Assembly: GCF_001870485.1 (NCBI RefSeq)
Contig: NZ_MDKE01000015.1
Location: forward strand, 1-59,745
Direction of reading: 5' to 3'
DNA: 59,745 nucleotides
Source of the DNA: Oceanisphaera psychrotolerans
Lineage (GTDB): Bacteria > Pseudomonadota > Gammaproteobacteria > Enterobacterales > Aeromonadaceae
Made by a program: the position numbers and the translations under genes. The notes under the pieces are model-generated. The model saw nothing but the letters and a program-made list of their open reading frames with translations. It searched no databases and was not told the origin of the DNA. Below, in pieces: positions 50,709 through 59,310 of the stretch; within the stretch, counting starts at the first letter, position 1, and the number at the start of each line of letters is the position of its first letter.

Positions 50709-51655
50709 TGTCCGATACGCTTAAAATCATGCTGATGGCGGCCGCCTCACTGTTGTTTGCCGGGCTCTTTGTCGGGGTGGGACTGGACGCGGACAATTAC
50801 CGTTATTTTCTGTCGCGCCGCACGCCCAGGGTGCTGGCACTGATCATCGCCGCCGTGGCCATCGCCCAGTCGTCACTGGTGTTTCAAACCATTACCAACA
50901 ACCGCATTCTGACTCCCGGCATCATGGGCTTTGACGCCCTGTATCAGGTCACCCAACTGCTGATGGTGCTGCTGCTGGGCGGACTGAGCGTGGCCATGGC
51001 CAATGTGTACCTCAACTTTGCCTTGTCGGTGGCGGTGATGATGCTGTTCTCGCTGCTGCTGTTCGGTTTTTACTTTCAAAAGCAGCAGGCCGGCATCATG
51101 ACCCTGTTGTTGCTCGGCGTTATTTTCGGCCAGCTGTTCGGCAGCCTGTCTTCCTTCTTCATGATGCTGCTGGATCCCACCGAGTTCGCCCTGGCCCAGG
51201 GCAAGATGTTTGCCAGCTTCAACAACATCAACAACGAGCTGGTGTACCTCTGCCTGTTGCCGCTGGCGCTGGTGGTGGTTCTGCTGTATCGCCAGCATCG
51301 GCAGCTGGACGTGTTCTGGCTGGAGCGGGACAACGCCATCAGCCTGGGGGTGGATGTAAAAGCAGTGACCAAACGGGTGCTGCTACTGGTGTCGGTGCTG
51401 GTGTCGGTGTCTACCGCGCTGGTGGGGCCCATCCTGTTTTTCGGCCTGCTGGTGGCCAACCTCACCCGCCAGATGTGCAACAGCTACCAGCACAGGGTGC
51501 TGTTGGTCGCCAGCTCCCTGCTGGCGGTACTGATGCTGCTGAGCGGCCAGTGGCTGCTGGAAAACCTGTTTGCGCTTAACACCACCCTGAGCGTGGTGAT
51601 CAACTTTTTCGGTGGCCTCTACTTCTTGTGGCTGCTGATCCGTCAAAAAATATAA
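50705..51655 (+). CDS. Iron-siderophore ABC transporter permease (YclO/FatC-like)
   Basis: A 316-aa second FecCD-family permease. The motifs RRTPRVLALIIAAVAIAQSSLVFQ near the start, a NRILTPGIMGFDALYQ stretch and the GPILFFGLLVANLTRQ coupling loop identify it. It pairs with the preceding permease as a heterodimer in the membrane. The gene starts within the stop codon of the previous one (ATGATG at 50705-50710, either ATG possible). Confidence 0.92.
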   Translation: MMSDTLKIMLMAAASLLFAGLFVGVGLDADNYRYFLSRRTPRVLALIIAAVAIAQSSLVFQTITNNRILTPGIMGFDALYQVTQLLMVLLLGGLSVAMANVYLNFALSVAVMMLFSLLLFGFYFQKQQAGIMTLLLLGVIFGQLFGSLSSFFMMLLDPTEFALAQGKMFASFNNINNELVYLCLLPLALVVVLLYRQHRQLDVFWLERDNAISLGVDVKAVTKRVLLLVSVLVSVSTALVGPILFFGLLVANLTRQMCNSYQHRVLLVASSLLAVLMLLSGQWLLENLFALNTTLSVVINFFGGLYFLWLLIRQKI

Positions 51656-51675
51656 CGACGCGGATAACCAGAACA

Positions 51676-52434
51676 ATGATCGAACTCGCACAGCTGACCA
51701 AGAAATTCGGCTCGAAAATGGTGGTCGACCAGGCCTCCGCCTGTTTCAAGACCGGCCAGGTCACGGCCATTATCGGCCCCAATGGCGCGGGCAAGAGCAC
51801 CCTGCTCTCGATGGCGAGCCGCCTGTTGGTAAAAGACAGCGGTCAGGTGTTTATCGACAGCCGGGAGCTGGCGCAATGGGACACCAGGGCACTGGCCAAA
51901 CGGCTGGCGGTGCTGCGTCAGGCCAACAACCTCAGCATGCGTTTCAGCGTGCGAGAGCTGGTGTCGTTCGGCCGTTTTCCTCATAGCGGCGGCAAGCTCA
52001 GCCGCGAAGACAAGGCGGTGATCGACAAGGCGATCGACTATCTGGATCTGACCGGTATTCAGCACCGTTATCTGGACGAGCTGAGTGGCGGCCAGCGTCA
52101 GCTCGCCTTTATCGCCATGGTGGTGGCACAAGACACCGAATACGTTTTTCTGGACGAGCCGCTGAACAATCTGGATATCAAACACTCGCTGCAGATCATG
52201 CGCAATATCCGGGTGCTGGCCCACGAGCTGAACAAGGCGGTGGTGATCGTCATTCACGATATCAACTTCGCCTCCTGCTACTCCGACCACATCATCGTCC
52301 TCAAACAGGGCCGGGTGATCACCCAGGGCCCGGTAAACGAGGTGATCCGGGCCGAGGTGTTGTCGGACATCTACGACACCGACTTCGACATCGCAGACAT
52401 CCGCGGCCAGCGCATCTGCCTGTATTACGGCTGA
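51676..52434 (+). CDS. Iron-siderophore ABC transporter ATP-binding protein (YclP/FatE-like)
   Basis: A 252-aa ABC ATPase energising ferric siderophore import. Walker A is GPNGAGKST, the signature is LSGGQRQLAFIA, Walker B with the catalytic Glu is YVFLDEPLNNLD, and the switch histidine lies in VIHDINFAS. All are intact. It ends the binding protein-permease-permease-ATPase order of the operon. The ATG at 51676 is chosen because the family starts MIELxxLTKKFG; the frame opens earlier at 51628 inside the preceding gene. Confidence 0.94.
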   Translation: MIELAQLTKKFGSKMVVDQASACFKTGQVTAIIGPNGAGKSTLLSMASRLLVKDSGQVFIDSRELAQWDTRALAKRLAVLRQANNLSMRFSVRELVSFGRFPHSGGKLSREDKAVIDKAIDYLDLTGIQHRYLDELSGGQRQLAFIAMVVAQDTEYVFLDEPLNNLDIKHSLQIMRNIRVLAHELNKAVVIVIHDINFASCYSDHIIVLKQGRVITQGPVNEVIRAEVLSDIYDTDFDIADIRGQRICLYYG

Positions 52435-52496
52435 CCTGTATTGAAGGGGGGCAGGACTACCACCTTCCAACCGGAGGTTTGCTTTGGCTCACCCGC

Positions 52497-53138
52497 TTAA
52501 GCCGCTTTTTTCTTCCTGCGGCGGTACAGCCACCATGCCAGGACAAATGCGATCAGGCCGAGCAGCCAGGGAGACAATGACGATTGTACTCCCTGCTCAT
52601 GCGCGTTGATCTGCCTCTGGGTATTGACGCTGCCTTGGGCTGGTATGGCGCCATCAGCAGAGGGGGAAATATTGGCTGCTGCAGTCTCCGGCGCAGGGAG
52701 GGCTTCGGTATCACTATCGGCGCTGTCCGATAACGATGATGTAGGGCTGTTATCACCGGCACCCGGCGAGCCGGAGCCATTATCGCCGGCGCCCGCTGAG
52801 CCCGAACCGGAGTCATTATCGCCGGCGCCCGCTGAGCTCGAACCGGAGCCGTTGTCACCGGCGCCTGAGGTACCCGAACCCGAACCGCTATCGCCAGTTC
52901 CAGCTCCCGACCCACCGCCGGTGGATCCCGAGTTGTCACCGCCATTGTTATTGTCGGAATTTGCGTCAGCATCATTGTCATTGAGCTGCTGAATTGCCAC
53001 CACAAGATCCATCACAGTATCACCCACCGCCTTGCCGAGCCCGGCAAAGCTGGCGACCACCGCCAGGGCAAGCAAGGCACCGACGATGGCATATTCAACG
53101 GTGGTGAGCCCGGATTGCCTCTGCTTTATCCCGACCAT
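52497..53138 (-). CDS. Flp/type IVb pilin-like protein with repeat linker and C-terminal anchor
   Basis: A 213-aa protein with three parts. Residues 1-45 look like a type IVb (Flp) prepilin: a short basic leader QRQSG, cleavage before Leu11, Glu at +5 and Tyr at +6 (LTTVEYAIVGALLALAV). A low-complexity Ser/Gly/Asp/Asn linker follows (about 55-150), with near-repeats of GAGDN(G/D)SGS encoded by tandem DNA repeats at about 52752-52870. The C-terminus is a second hydrophobic helix and a basic tail (WWLYRRRKKKAA). True Flp pilins have about 50-70 aa and no anchor. No tad/cpa assembly genes are adjacent. Confidence 0.75.
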   Translation of the reverse strand: MVGIKQRQSGLTTVEYAIVGALLALAVVASFAGLGKAVGDTVMDLVVAIQQLNDNDADANSDNNNGGDNSGSTGGGSGAGTGDSGSGSGTSGAGDNGSGSSSAGAGDNDSGSGSAGAGDNGSGSPGAGDNSPTSSLSDSADSDTEALPAPETAAANISPSADGAIPAQGSVNTQRQINAHEQGVQSSLSPWLLGLIAFVLAWWLYRRRKKKAA

Positions 53139-53382
53139 GGGTGATTGTCTCGTCTATAAAAATCCATTGCTATCAGTCTAGGTAATATTCCCGCGCATGA
53201 AGGCTGCTTAAACAAGGGCGAGTCTGCCGGGATAAATTATTCACAAAAAATGTGGGGCTCCTTCAGAGCCTGGCCCGCCTGGGCACTGTCGTGCTATGTT
53301 GAGGCCCGCCATACTCACCGCTTGATGAGATAAAACGAGGACCGTTGGAAAACGGCCGCTGGATACATTAAGGAAAATAACG

Positions 53383-54366
53383 ATGCGCAACCCCTTTCGC
53401 TCACTTCGCCACACGCTGGGTGTGTCGGCGGCAACGCTGGCACTCGCCAGTGCCGCTTTCTCTGCTCATGCCGACACTGACACCCGTGTGACCTATAAAT
53501 CGGCCTCTGCGGGTACCGCCTATTATCAGATGGGCGTAGAGCTATCGGAAGCCATCCGTCAGGGAACGGATGACGCCATTATTCTGACCCTGGAAGAGAG
53601 TCAGGGCTCGGTACAAAACGTGATGGAAGTGATGGCTCGCCAGGGCAACTATGTGTTTACCACACCGCCTGCATTGGTCAAGCAAGCCATGGCCGGAGAG
53701 GGCGCCTTTGCCAAACGCAAGCATCCCCGCTTTCAGGAAATTCGTGGTTTATTCCCGATCCCCTCTATTACCATGCACTTTGTGTTGGCGGGTGACGAAG
53801 GCGTGACCGATATCACCGCGCTGGAAGGTAAGCATTTATTGATTGGTCGAGGCACCTTTGGCGCCCGTGAAGCCGCTCGCTACCTGAAACTGTTTGGCCT
53901 GGAAGAAAGTGTGAAAATTGCCGATGCAGCCATTGGCAGTGGCCCGGATGCGCTCAAAAACGGCCAGATTGATGGCTTTGTGACCTCCAGCTCTTTCCCG
54001 TCGCCCAATGTGATTGAAACGGCCGCCAGCATGCCGGTGACCCTGATCAGCCTGACCGATGAACAAATCGAACAGACCGGTGCGCCACGCCAGACCATTC
54101 CGGCTGGCATCTATCCCGGCGTTGATGAAGACGTAGAGACCACGTCGCTACCGGTCATTGCCTACACCACCACTGCTATGGATGATGACACCGCTTATAC
54201 GCTGACCAAGACCTTTTGGGAGCGTCGCGATGCCATGGCAGAAGAAGCCGTGTGGTGGAGCAGTATTACCCCCGGCATGCTGACAAACATGGCCGGTCAG
54301 TTACACCCGGGCGCGTTGCGTTACTACGAAGAAGCGGGCTTTGTGGTCCCTGACTCCCTGCGTTAA
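53383..54366 (+). CDS. TAXI family TRAP transporter solute-binding protein
   Basis: A 327-aa periplasmic receptor with a cleavable signal (about 1-30, ending AHA). The TAXI pattern is clear: YKSASAGTAYYQMGVELSEAI, then the SQGSVQNVMEVMARQGNYVFTTPP region, a LIGRGTFGAREAARYLKLFGL stretch and the ITPGMLTNMAGQLHPGALRYYEEAG end. It binds an organic acid or amino acid and hands it to the fused permease 68 bp downstream. The ligand cannot be read from the sequence. AAGGAAAATAACG precedes the ATG. Confidence 0.93.
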   Translation: MRNPFRSLRHTLGVSAATLALASAAFSAHADTDTRVTYKSASAGTAYYQMGVELSEAIRQGTDDAIILTLEESQGSVQNVMEVMARQGNYVFTTPPALVKQAMAGEGAFAKRKHPRFQEIRGLFPIPSITMHFVLAGDEGVTDITALEGKHLLIGRGTFGAREAARYLKLFGLEESVKIADAAIGSGPDALKNGQIDGFVTSSSFPSPNVIETAASMPVTLISLTDEQIEQTGAPRQTIPAGIYPGVDEDVETTSLPVIAYTTTAMDDDTAYTLTKTFWERRDAMAEEAVWWSSITPGMLTNMAGQLHPGALRYYEEAGFVVPDSLR

Positions 54367-54434
54367 TCCTTGTCGTTCCGCTTTTCACAGCCACGGCACC
54401 ACCGTGGCTGTGCTGTATTGATAGGTAACCTGGC

Positions 54435-56234
54435 ATGCGTGCTTTTACTTCGTCGCACACGGCGGCCCCTGCGGATGATGACGCAATAGCGCCTGGCTGG
54501 ATCGCGCTAGGGGCGGCCAGTGTCGTGTTTCATCTTGGATTGATCTTTTATGGCTTAACGCCTGCGCTCGTCAGTCGACCGCTGCACATGGCGCTGTTGT
54601 TGCCCTGGATACTGGTCTATATGGCCAAGACGCCGGCGCAGCGCATCAGTGGGTGGTTGCTGACGGTGCTGGGCATAGCGGCCTGTGGCTATATTGCCGT
54701 TAACGAGTCGGCGCTGGCTGACCAGTACGGCTTTATCGATAGCCACCTGCAGATGGCAATAGGCCTGTTTTTAATCGCCCTGGCACTTGAAGCGGCACGC
54801 CGGGCCATTGGCTGGCCGCTACCGCTGGTGGCCCTGCTGGCCCTGATGTACGGCGCTTTTGGCCAGTACATTCCGGGAGCGTTTGGCCATCCGGGGCTGC
54901 CGCTGCCCAGCATGGTGGGCACCCTGACCATTGCCGAAGGCGGGCTATGGGGGTCGCTCACCGGAGTGAGTGTCGGCGTCGTCGCCATTTTTGTGATTTT
55001 CGGCGCCGTGCTGAATGCCGGTGAAGCGGGCCAGGGCTTTATGAATCTGGCCAGCGCGGTCGCGGGTCGGCTCACGGGAGGGGCGGCCAAGGTGGCGGTG
55101 ATTTCCTCCGCGCTGATGGGCTCCATCTCTGGTTCGGCCTCGGCCAATGTGGCCTCCACCGGGGCCATCACCATTCCATCCATGGTCCGTCTGCGTTACC
55201 CACGCTCGCTGGCCGGTGCGGTGGAAGCGGTTGCCTCCTCCGGTGGGCAAATCATGCCGCCGCTGATGGGGGCGGGGGCCTTCGTCATGGTGGAGCTGAC
55301 GGGCACACCCTATACGCAGATTATGGCGGCGGCCATGCTGCCGGCGGTGCTCTACTTTTTGACGGTCTGGATAGGCATTAATGCTTATGCGACCCGGCAT
55401 GATCTCAAGCCCATGGCCGAAAGCGAACGCCCCGGCACGAAAGAGGTGTTGATTACCTCGCTGTTTTTCGCCATCCCGTTCGTGCTGCTGTTAGAGCGTA
55501 TTTTCAACGGCGGTTATACCCCCCAGTACGCCGCGAGCATTGCGATTTTTGCGGGCATGGCGCTGCTGTGCTTTGATGTTGCGCTGCGCTTTTCGCTGTC
55601 CGGCTTTGCCCGGCGTTTATCGGAAGCAGCGGTGACCGCCGGGCGGCAAATTGCAGTGATTGGTGCCATCATCCTCTGTGCTTCGCTGGTGGTCGGCGTA
55701 CTGTCGTTGACCGGATTGGGCGTCAAGATCACCTCGGGTATTCTGTCGCTCTCCAACGACATGCTATGGCCAGCACTGCTGCTAACGGCATTGGCCTGCT
55801 TGATTTTGGGCATGGAGGTACCGACCACCGCCGCCTATGTCATCTGCGTCTCTGTTGCCGGACCGGCGTTGATCTCACTGGGCCTGGAGCCGCTCCTGGC
55901 GCACCTTTTCGTCTTCTGGTATGCGCTACTCTCTACCATCACACCGCCGGTGTGTGGCGGGGTATTTATCGCCGCGGGCATGGTGGGAGAGAACTGGCTG
56001 AAAGTCGCCTTCAAGGCCATGGCTTTGGGCATAGGGCTGTATATTATCCCCCTGGCGATGGTGGCCAACCCGGACATGATCCAGCTGGCCGTTAACCCTT
56101 CAGGCGCCCTGTTTGATGCGCTGAAAGTGGCAATGGGCTTGGGTGCCATCTCTTTCGGTGTGATTGCTCGTAAGGCGCTGTGGCAGCGAGGAGCGCTGAT
56201 CGCGGCTGGGGGCATGCTGATCTTCGGGTTTTAA
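54435..56234 (+). CDS. TRAP transporter fused permease (DctQM type)
   Basis: A 599-aa inner-membrane protein in which the small (DctQ-like, about 1-130) and large (DctM-like, about 150-560) TRAP subunits are fused, as usual for TAXI systems. About 16 hydrophobic helices are visible. The DctM core shows SSALMGSISGSASANVASTG, then GGQIMPPLMGAGAFVMVE and the LGMEVPTTAAYVICVSVAGPAL stretch. It drives Na+-coupled uptake with the TAXI receptor upstream. Its stop overlaps the convergent gene's stop by 4 bp. Confidence 0.94.
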   Translation: MRAFTSSHTAAPADDDAIAPGWIALGAASVVFHLGLIFYGLTPALVSRPLHMALLLPWILVYMAKTPAQRISGWLLTVLGIAACGYIAVNESALADQYGFIDSHLQMAIGLFLIALALEAARRAIGWPLPLVALLALMYGAFGQYIPGAFGHPGLPLPSMVGTLTIAEGGLWGSLTGVSVGVVAIFVIFGAVLNAGEAGQGFMNLASAVAGRLTGGAAKVAVISSALMGSISGSASANVASTGAITIPSMVRLRYPRSLAGAVEAVASSGGQIMPPLMGAGAFVMVELTGTPYTQIMAAAMLPAVLYFLTVWIGINAYATRHDLKPMAESERPGTKEVLITSLFFAIPFVLLLERIFNGGYTPQYAASIAIFAGMALLCFDVALRFSLSGFARRLSEAAVTAGRQIAVIGAIILCASLVVGVLSLTGLGVKITSGILSLSNDMLWPALLLTALACLILGMEVPTTAAYVICVSVAGPALISLGLEPLLAHLFVFWYALLSTITPPVCGGVFIAAGMVGENWLKVAFKAMALGIGLYIIPLAMVANPDMIQLAVNPSGALFDALKVAMGLGAISFGVIARKALWQRGALIAAGGMLIFGF

Positions 56235-56785
56235 ACTTCCGCATCCAACCGTAGTGGTGAAGAAGCCGGCAGCGGCTGGGTAGCAAAGATCACCCAGATA
56301 TCCAGCGCAGGCCCCAGTGACTGTATCAAACGCAGTTGCTCGGGCGCCTGTGCCATCACCTCTTCGGCGCAAATACCCGCCTCAAAACGCCCCGCGAGCA
56401 GCCCCTCTGCCACCGCCACTGTGGTCGGGGCTTCGATTATCCGGTATTCCGTCAGATCGGTGTAGTGGCGTGTCGCTGGCTGAATCGCTACCCGAGTGGG
56501 CCGAGCTATCGCGCGTTGTGCAATCAGAGCCAGCGGCTTGCTGCCCGCAATAAAGGTATCCACCGGGTAAGCACGATGCATATAGCGACCAACGCAATCG
56601 CCATGGGTGGCATGGGCGGTGCACTGCAGTAAGTGGCTGACTTGACCAGCCATAAGAGCCTGAAATGCCTCTTCGAACTCAGCGAACAATACCACGCTGC
56701 CCTCGTCTGAACAGCGCCTTTCAAGGTAGCGCCGGGCAATCAGTTCGTGGTTGCTGCCAGCAGGCCCTAACGTCGCAATTTTCAT
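56231..56785 (-). CDS. Prephenate dehydratase-like domain protein
   Basis: A 184-aa protein whose start (MKIATLGPAGSNHELIARRYL) and overall layout resemble the prephenate dehydratase catalytic domain or a type 2 periplasmic-binding fold. It includes EEAFQALMAGQVSHLLQC and the later APTTVAVAEGLLAGRFEAGIC stretch. It lacks an ACT regulatory domain and a clear Thr-Arg-Asn catalytic set, so enzymatic dehydratase activity is doubtful. No signal peptide is seen. AAGGATCACC precedes the ATG at 56785. It is convergent with the TRAP permease (4-bp overlap). A ligand-sensing or aromatic-acid role is only a guess. Confidence 0.65.
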   Translation of the reverse strand: MKIATLGPAGSNHELIARRYLERRCSDEGSVVLFAEFEEAFQALMAGQVSHLLQCTAHATHGDCVGRYMHRAYPVDTFIAGSKPLALIAQRAIARPTRVAIQPATRHYTDLTEYRIIEAPTTVAVAEGLLAGRFEAGICAEEVMAQAPEQLRLIQSLGPALDIWVIFATQPLPASSPLRLDAEV

Positions 56786-56931
56786 GGTGATCCTTATCAA
56801 TGAAGCGTTGGCAGGTGAACAGCTGAGCTGAACGGTTGGCGTTGTGTGCTACATGGTGTGCTACAAAATAGAAAAAGGCACCACCCCTTTCGGAATGATG
56901 CCTTTAAATTCAATGTTTTAACTGGTTGCTA

Positions 56932-57231
56932 TCAGTTCATGCCGTATTTCTTGAGCTTCTTGCGCAGGGTACCGCGGTTGATGCCCATCATGTTGGCGGC
57001 GCGGGTCTGGTTACCGCGGGTATACTGCATGATCACGTCCAGCATCGGGGCTTCGACTTCGGCGAGGACCAACTCATACAACTCGGTTACTTCCTGGCCA
57101 TTGAGCTGGGACAGGTAATTACGCAGGGCCTGCTCTACCGAGTTGCGTAGCGGGCGCTGGGTAGGCTGCTCGGAAGTCGGAGATTTAGTAGTAGTAACCA
57201 GTGCATCTGAAGTCGTAGTTTGTTCGAACAT
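56932..57231 (-). CDS. fis: DNA-binding protein Fis
   Basis: A 99-aa nucleoid protein and activator of rRNA and tRNA promoters. The C-terminal helix-turn-helix ([26 protein letters not shown]) is essentially that of E. coli Fis, preceded by the [17 protein letters not shown] dimer helices. Only the N-terminal arm differs. It lies 25 bp after dusB on the same strand, the conserved dusB-fis operon. Confidence 0.97.
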   Translation of the reverse strand: MFEQTTTSDALVTTTKSPTSEQPTQRPLRNSVEQALRNYLSQLNGQEVTELYELVLAEVEAPMLDVIMQYTRGNQTRAANMMGINRGTLRKKLKKYGMN

Positions 57232-57256
57232 ATTCGGTCGGCTCTTCTTGTGTTCG

Positions 57257-58222
57257 TTAAGCTATATTCGCGAAATACTGCTCCAGCGAGTCGAGCTGTT
57301 GCCCGGCCTCATCCAGAACATTGAAATTACGGCGAAAGTCACGGCCCGCATCACTTTCCTGCAGGTACCACCCCACATGTTTCCGGGCAATCCTTACGCC
57401 CATTACCGCACCGTAAAACTCGTGCAGTGCGGCAACATGTTCCCGGATCATGGACCGCTCCTGGTCCTTGGGAAGCGGTGCGGGAGTGGTGCCCTGCTCA
57501 AGATAGTGGCGGATTTCTCTAAAAATCCACGGCCGTCCCTGGGCAGCCCGGCCAATCATGATGGCATCGGCGCCGGTATAATCCAGTACAAAACGCGCCT
57601 TTTCCGGGCTGTCGATATCCCCGTTGGCGATCACGGGAATAGAGACGGCTTGTTTTATTGTTCTGATGGTGTCGTATTCCGCTTCACCCCTGTACATGCA
57701 GGCCCGCGTGCGGCCATGCACGGCCAGCGCCCGGATACCACAGTCTTCGGCGATACGCGCAATGTGCACGCCGTTGCGGTGATCCGGATCCCAGCCGGTA
57801 CGAATTTTCAGGGTGACCGGAACCGTCACTGCATTTACCACGGCGCGGACAATTTCCTGCACCAGCTCCGGGTATTGCAACAGGGCGGAACCTGCCATCT
57901 TCTTGTTTACCTTCTTTGCCGGGCATCCCATGTTGATGTCGATGATCTGCGCGCCCTGGTCCACATTGAACCGGGCCGCCTCGGCCATCAACGCCGGATC
58001 TGCCCCTGCAATCTGGACGGATCGGATACCGGTTTCTCCTGCATGATCCATACGCCGAAGGGATTTTTCGGACTGCCACACTCTGGGGTTGGACGACATC
58101 ATTTCCGACACGGCCATGCCGGCTCCCATGCGCAGGCACAGGGTACGGAAGGGCCTGTCGGTCACTCCGGCCATCGGCGCCACCAGCAGTGGTGTGGACA
58201 ATTTGTAAGGACCAATTTCCAT
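57257..58222 (-). CDS. dusB: tRNA-dihydrouridine synthase B
   Basis: A 321-aa FMN-dependent enzyme reducing uridines in the tRNA D loop. The FMN-binding TIM-barrel motif [13 protein letters not shown] is at residues 14-26, the catalytic Cys100 in [11 protein letters not shown], and the phosphate-binding IANGDID and [11 protein letters not shown] motifs follow. It is first in the dusB-fis operon, with a promoter candidate just upstream, and prmA lies ahead of it on the same strand, the Enterobacteria/Vibrio order. Confidence 0.97.
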   Translation of the reverse strand: MEIGPYKLSTPLLVAPMAGVTDRPFRTLCLRMGAGMAVSEMMSSNPRVWQSEKSLRRMDHAGETGIRSVQIAGADPALMAEAARFNVDQGAQIIDINMGCPAKKVNKKMAGSALLQYPELVQEIVRAVVNAVTVPVTLKIRTGWDPDHRNGVHIARIAEDCGIRALAVHGRTRACMYRGEAEYDTIRTIKQAVSIPVIANGDIDSPEKARFVLDYTGADAIMIGRAAQGRPWIFREIRHYLEQGTTPAPLPKDQERSMIREHVAALHEFYGAVMGVRIARKHVGWYLQESDAGRDFRRNFNVLDEAGQQLDSLEQYFANIA

Positions 58223-58254
58223 GAGAATACGGCTATCTCGGCTCAGGGTCGCGT

Positions 58255-58283
58255 ATCTTACGCATTTTTTAGGGGGCTGAAAA
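58255..58283 (-). promoter_or_regulatory. Candidate promoter of dusB-fis
   Basis: On the minus strand TTTTCA (58278-58283), a 17-bp spacer and TAAGAT (58255-58260) are followed by the GC-rich discriminator ACGCGACCC. A GC discriminator would suit the growth-rate and stringent control known for fis. The -35 element is weak, in line with an activator-dependent promoter. Confidence 0.5.
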
Positions 58284-58434
58284 GGTCACAAATTGACCGG
58301 ATTGGAAATTTTTATAAGTCAAGGCCGGCAAGGGGCCTGTGCGCAAAAAATCGGCCCCCGGCGGTGAATAAAAGTACGATTTCAGGCTTGACCTGGCGTC
58401 AGAACGGCGCTGCCAACCCGGGCGCCGCCTGGTA

Positions 58435-59310
58435 TCAGGCTTTAACGCCGTTAAGCCGGGCCCAGTCTTCGCGCAATTGCGGGGCATCCATGGCAAACCA
58501 CTGCTCATAGTGCTGGTTCAGGCCTTCGGCCTGGCTTTCCAGAATGCCGGACAGCGCCAGTTTGCCGCCGGGCTTGACCAGGCTGCTGATCAGTGGCGAC
58601 AGCTCCTTGAGCGGGCCGGCCAGGATGTTGGCGACCACCACGTCGGCCTTGAGGCCATCGGGTTGATCCTGGGGCAGATAAACACTCAGGCGGTCGGCCA
58701 CGCCGTTGCGCTCTGCGTTGTCGCGACTGGCCAGCAGCGCCTGGGGATCGATGTCGATGCCGATCACCTCTTTGGCACCCAGCTTGAGGGCCGCCAGCGC
58801 CAGAATGCCGGAACCACAGCCAAAGTCGATCACGGTTTTGCCGCTCAGATCCTGGCCGTCGAGCCATTCCAGGCACAGAGCCGTGGTGGGGTGGGTGCCG
58901 GTGCCGAAGGCCAGGCCCGGATCCAGCATCACGTTGACCGCGGTGGGGTCCGGCACATCGCGCCAGCTCGGGCAAATCCACAGCCGCTGGCCGAAGCGCA
59001 TGGGGTGGAAGCTGTCCATCCACTCGCGGACCCAGTCCTTGTCTTCCAGCTGTTCGACTTTATAGGTCAGATCCTTGCGATAGAACTTTTTCAGAAAGTC
59101 GATGATGGGCGCCGGATCGGTTTCGGCATCAAACATGCCCACCACCACGGTGTCGTCCCACAGCAGGGTTTCGCCGGGCAGCGGCTCGAATACTGGCTTG
59201 TCTTCGGCGTCCATATAGGTCACCGCCTGGGCACCGCGTCCCAGCAGCATGTTGCTGACTTTGTCGGCGGTTTTTTCGGTGGCGTTAATGCGAATTTGTA
59301 TCCAGGGCAT
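58435..59310 (-). CDS. prmA: Ribosomal protein L11 methyltransferase
   Basis: A 291-aa SAM-dependent methyltransferase that trimethylates ribosomal protein L11. It has an N-terminal L11-binding domain (1-60), a linker helix, and a class I methyltransferase domain with [14 protein letters not shown], motif [16 protein letters not shown] and motif [12 protein letters not shown] (the NPPF-like position). The length fits E. coli PrmA (293). It heads the prmA-dusB-fis block; the usual upstream panF is not seen before the window ends. Confidence 0.97.
   Translation of the reverse strand: MPWIQIRINATEKTADKVSNMLLGRGAQAVTYMDAEDKPVFEPLPGETLLWDDTVVVGMFDAETDPAPIIDFLKKFYRKDLTYKVEQLEDKDWVREWMDSFHPMRFGQRLWICPSWRDVPDPTAVNVMLDPGLAFGTGTHPTTALCLEWLDGQDLSGKTVIDFGCGSGILALAALKLGAKEVIGIDIDPQALLASRDNAERNGVADRLSVYLPQDQPDGLKADVVVANILAGPLKELSPLISSLVKPGGKLALSGILESQAEGLNQHYEQWFAMDAPQLREDWARLNGVKA

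Noticed and set aside
52752-52870. Tandem repeats as a CRISPR array
   Set aside because: The repeats are adjacent, in frame and encode the Ser/Gly/Asp linker of the pilin-like protein; there are no spacers.
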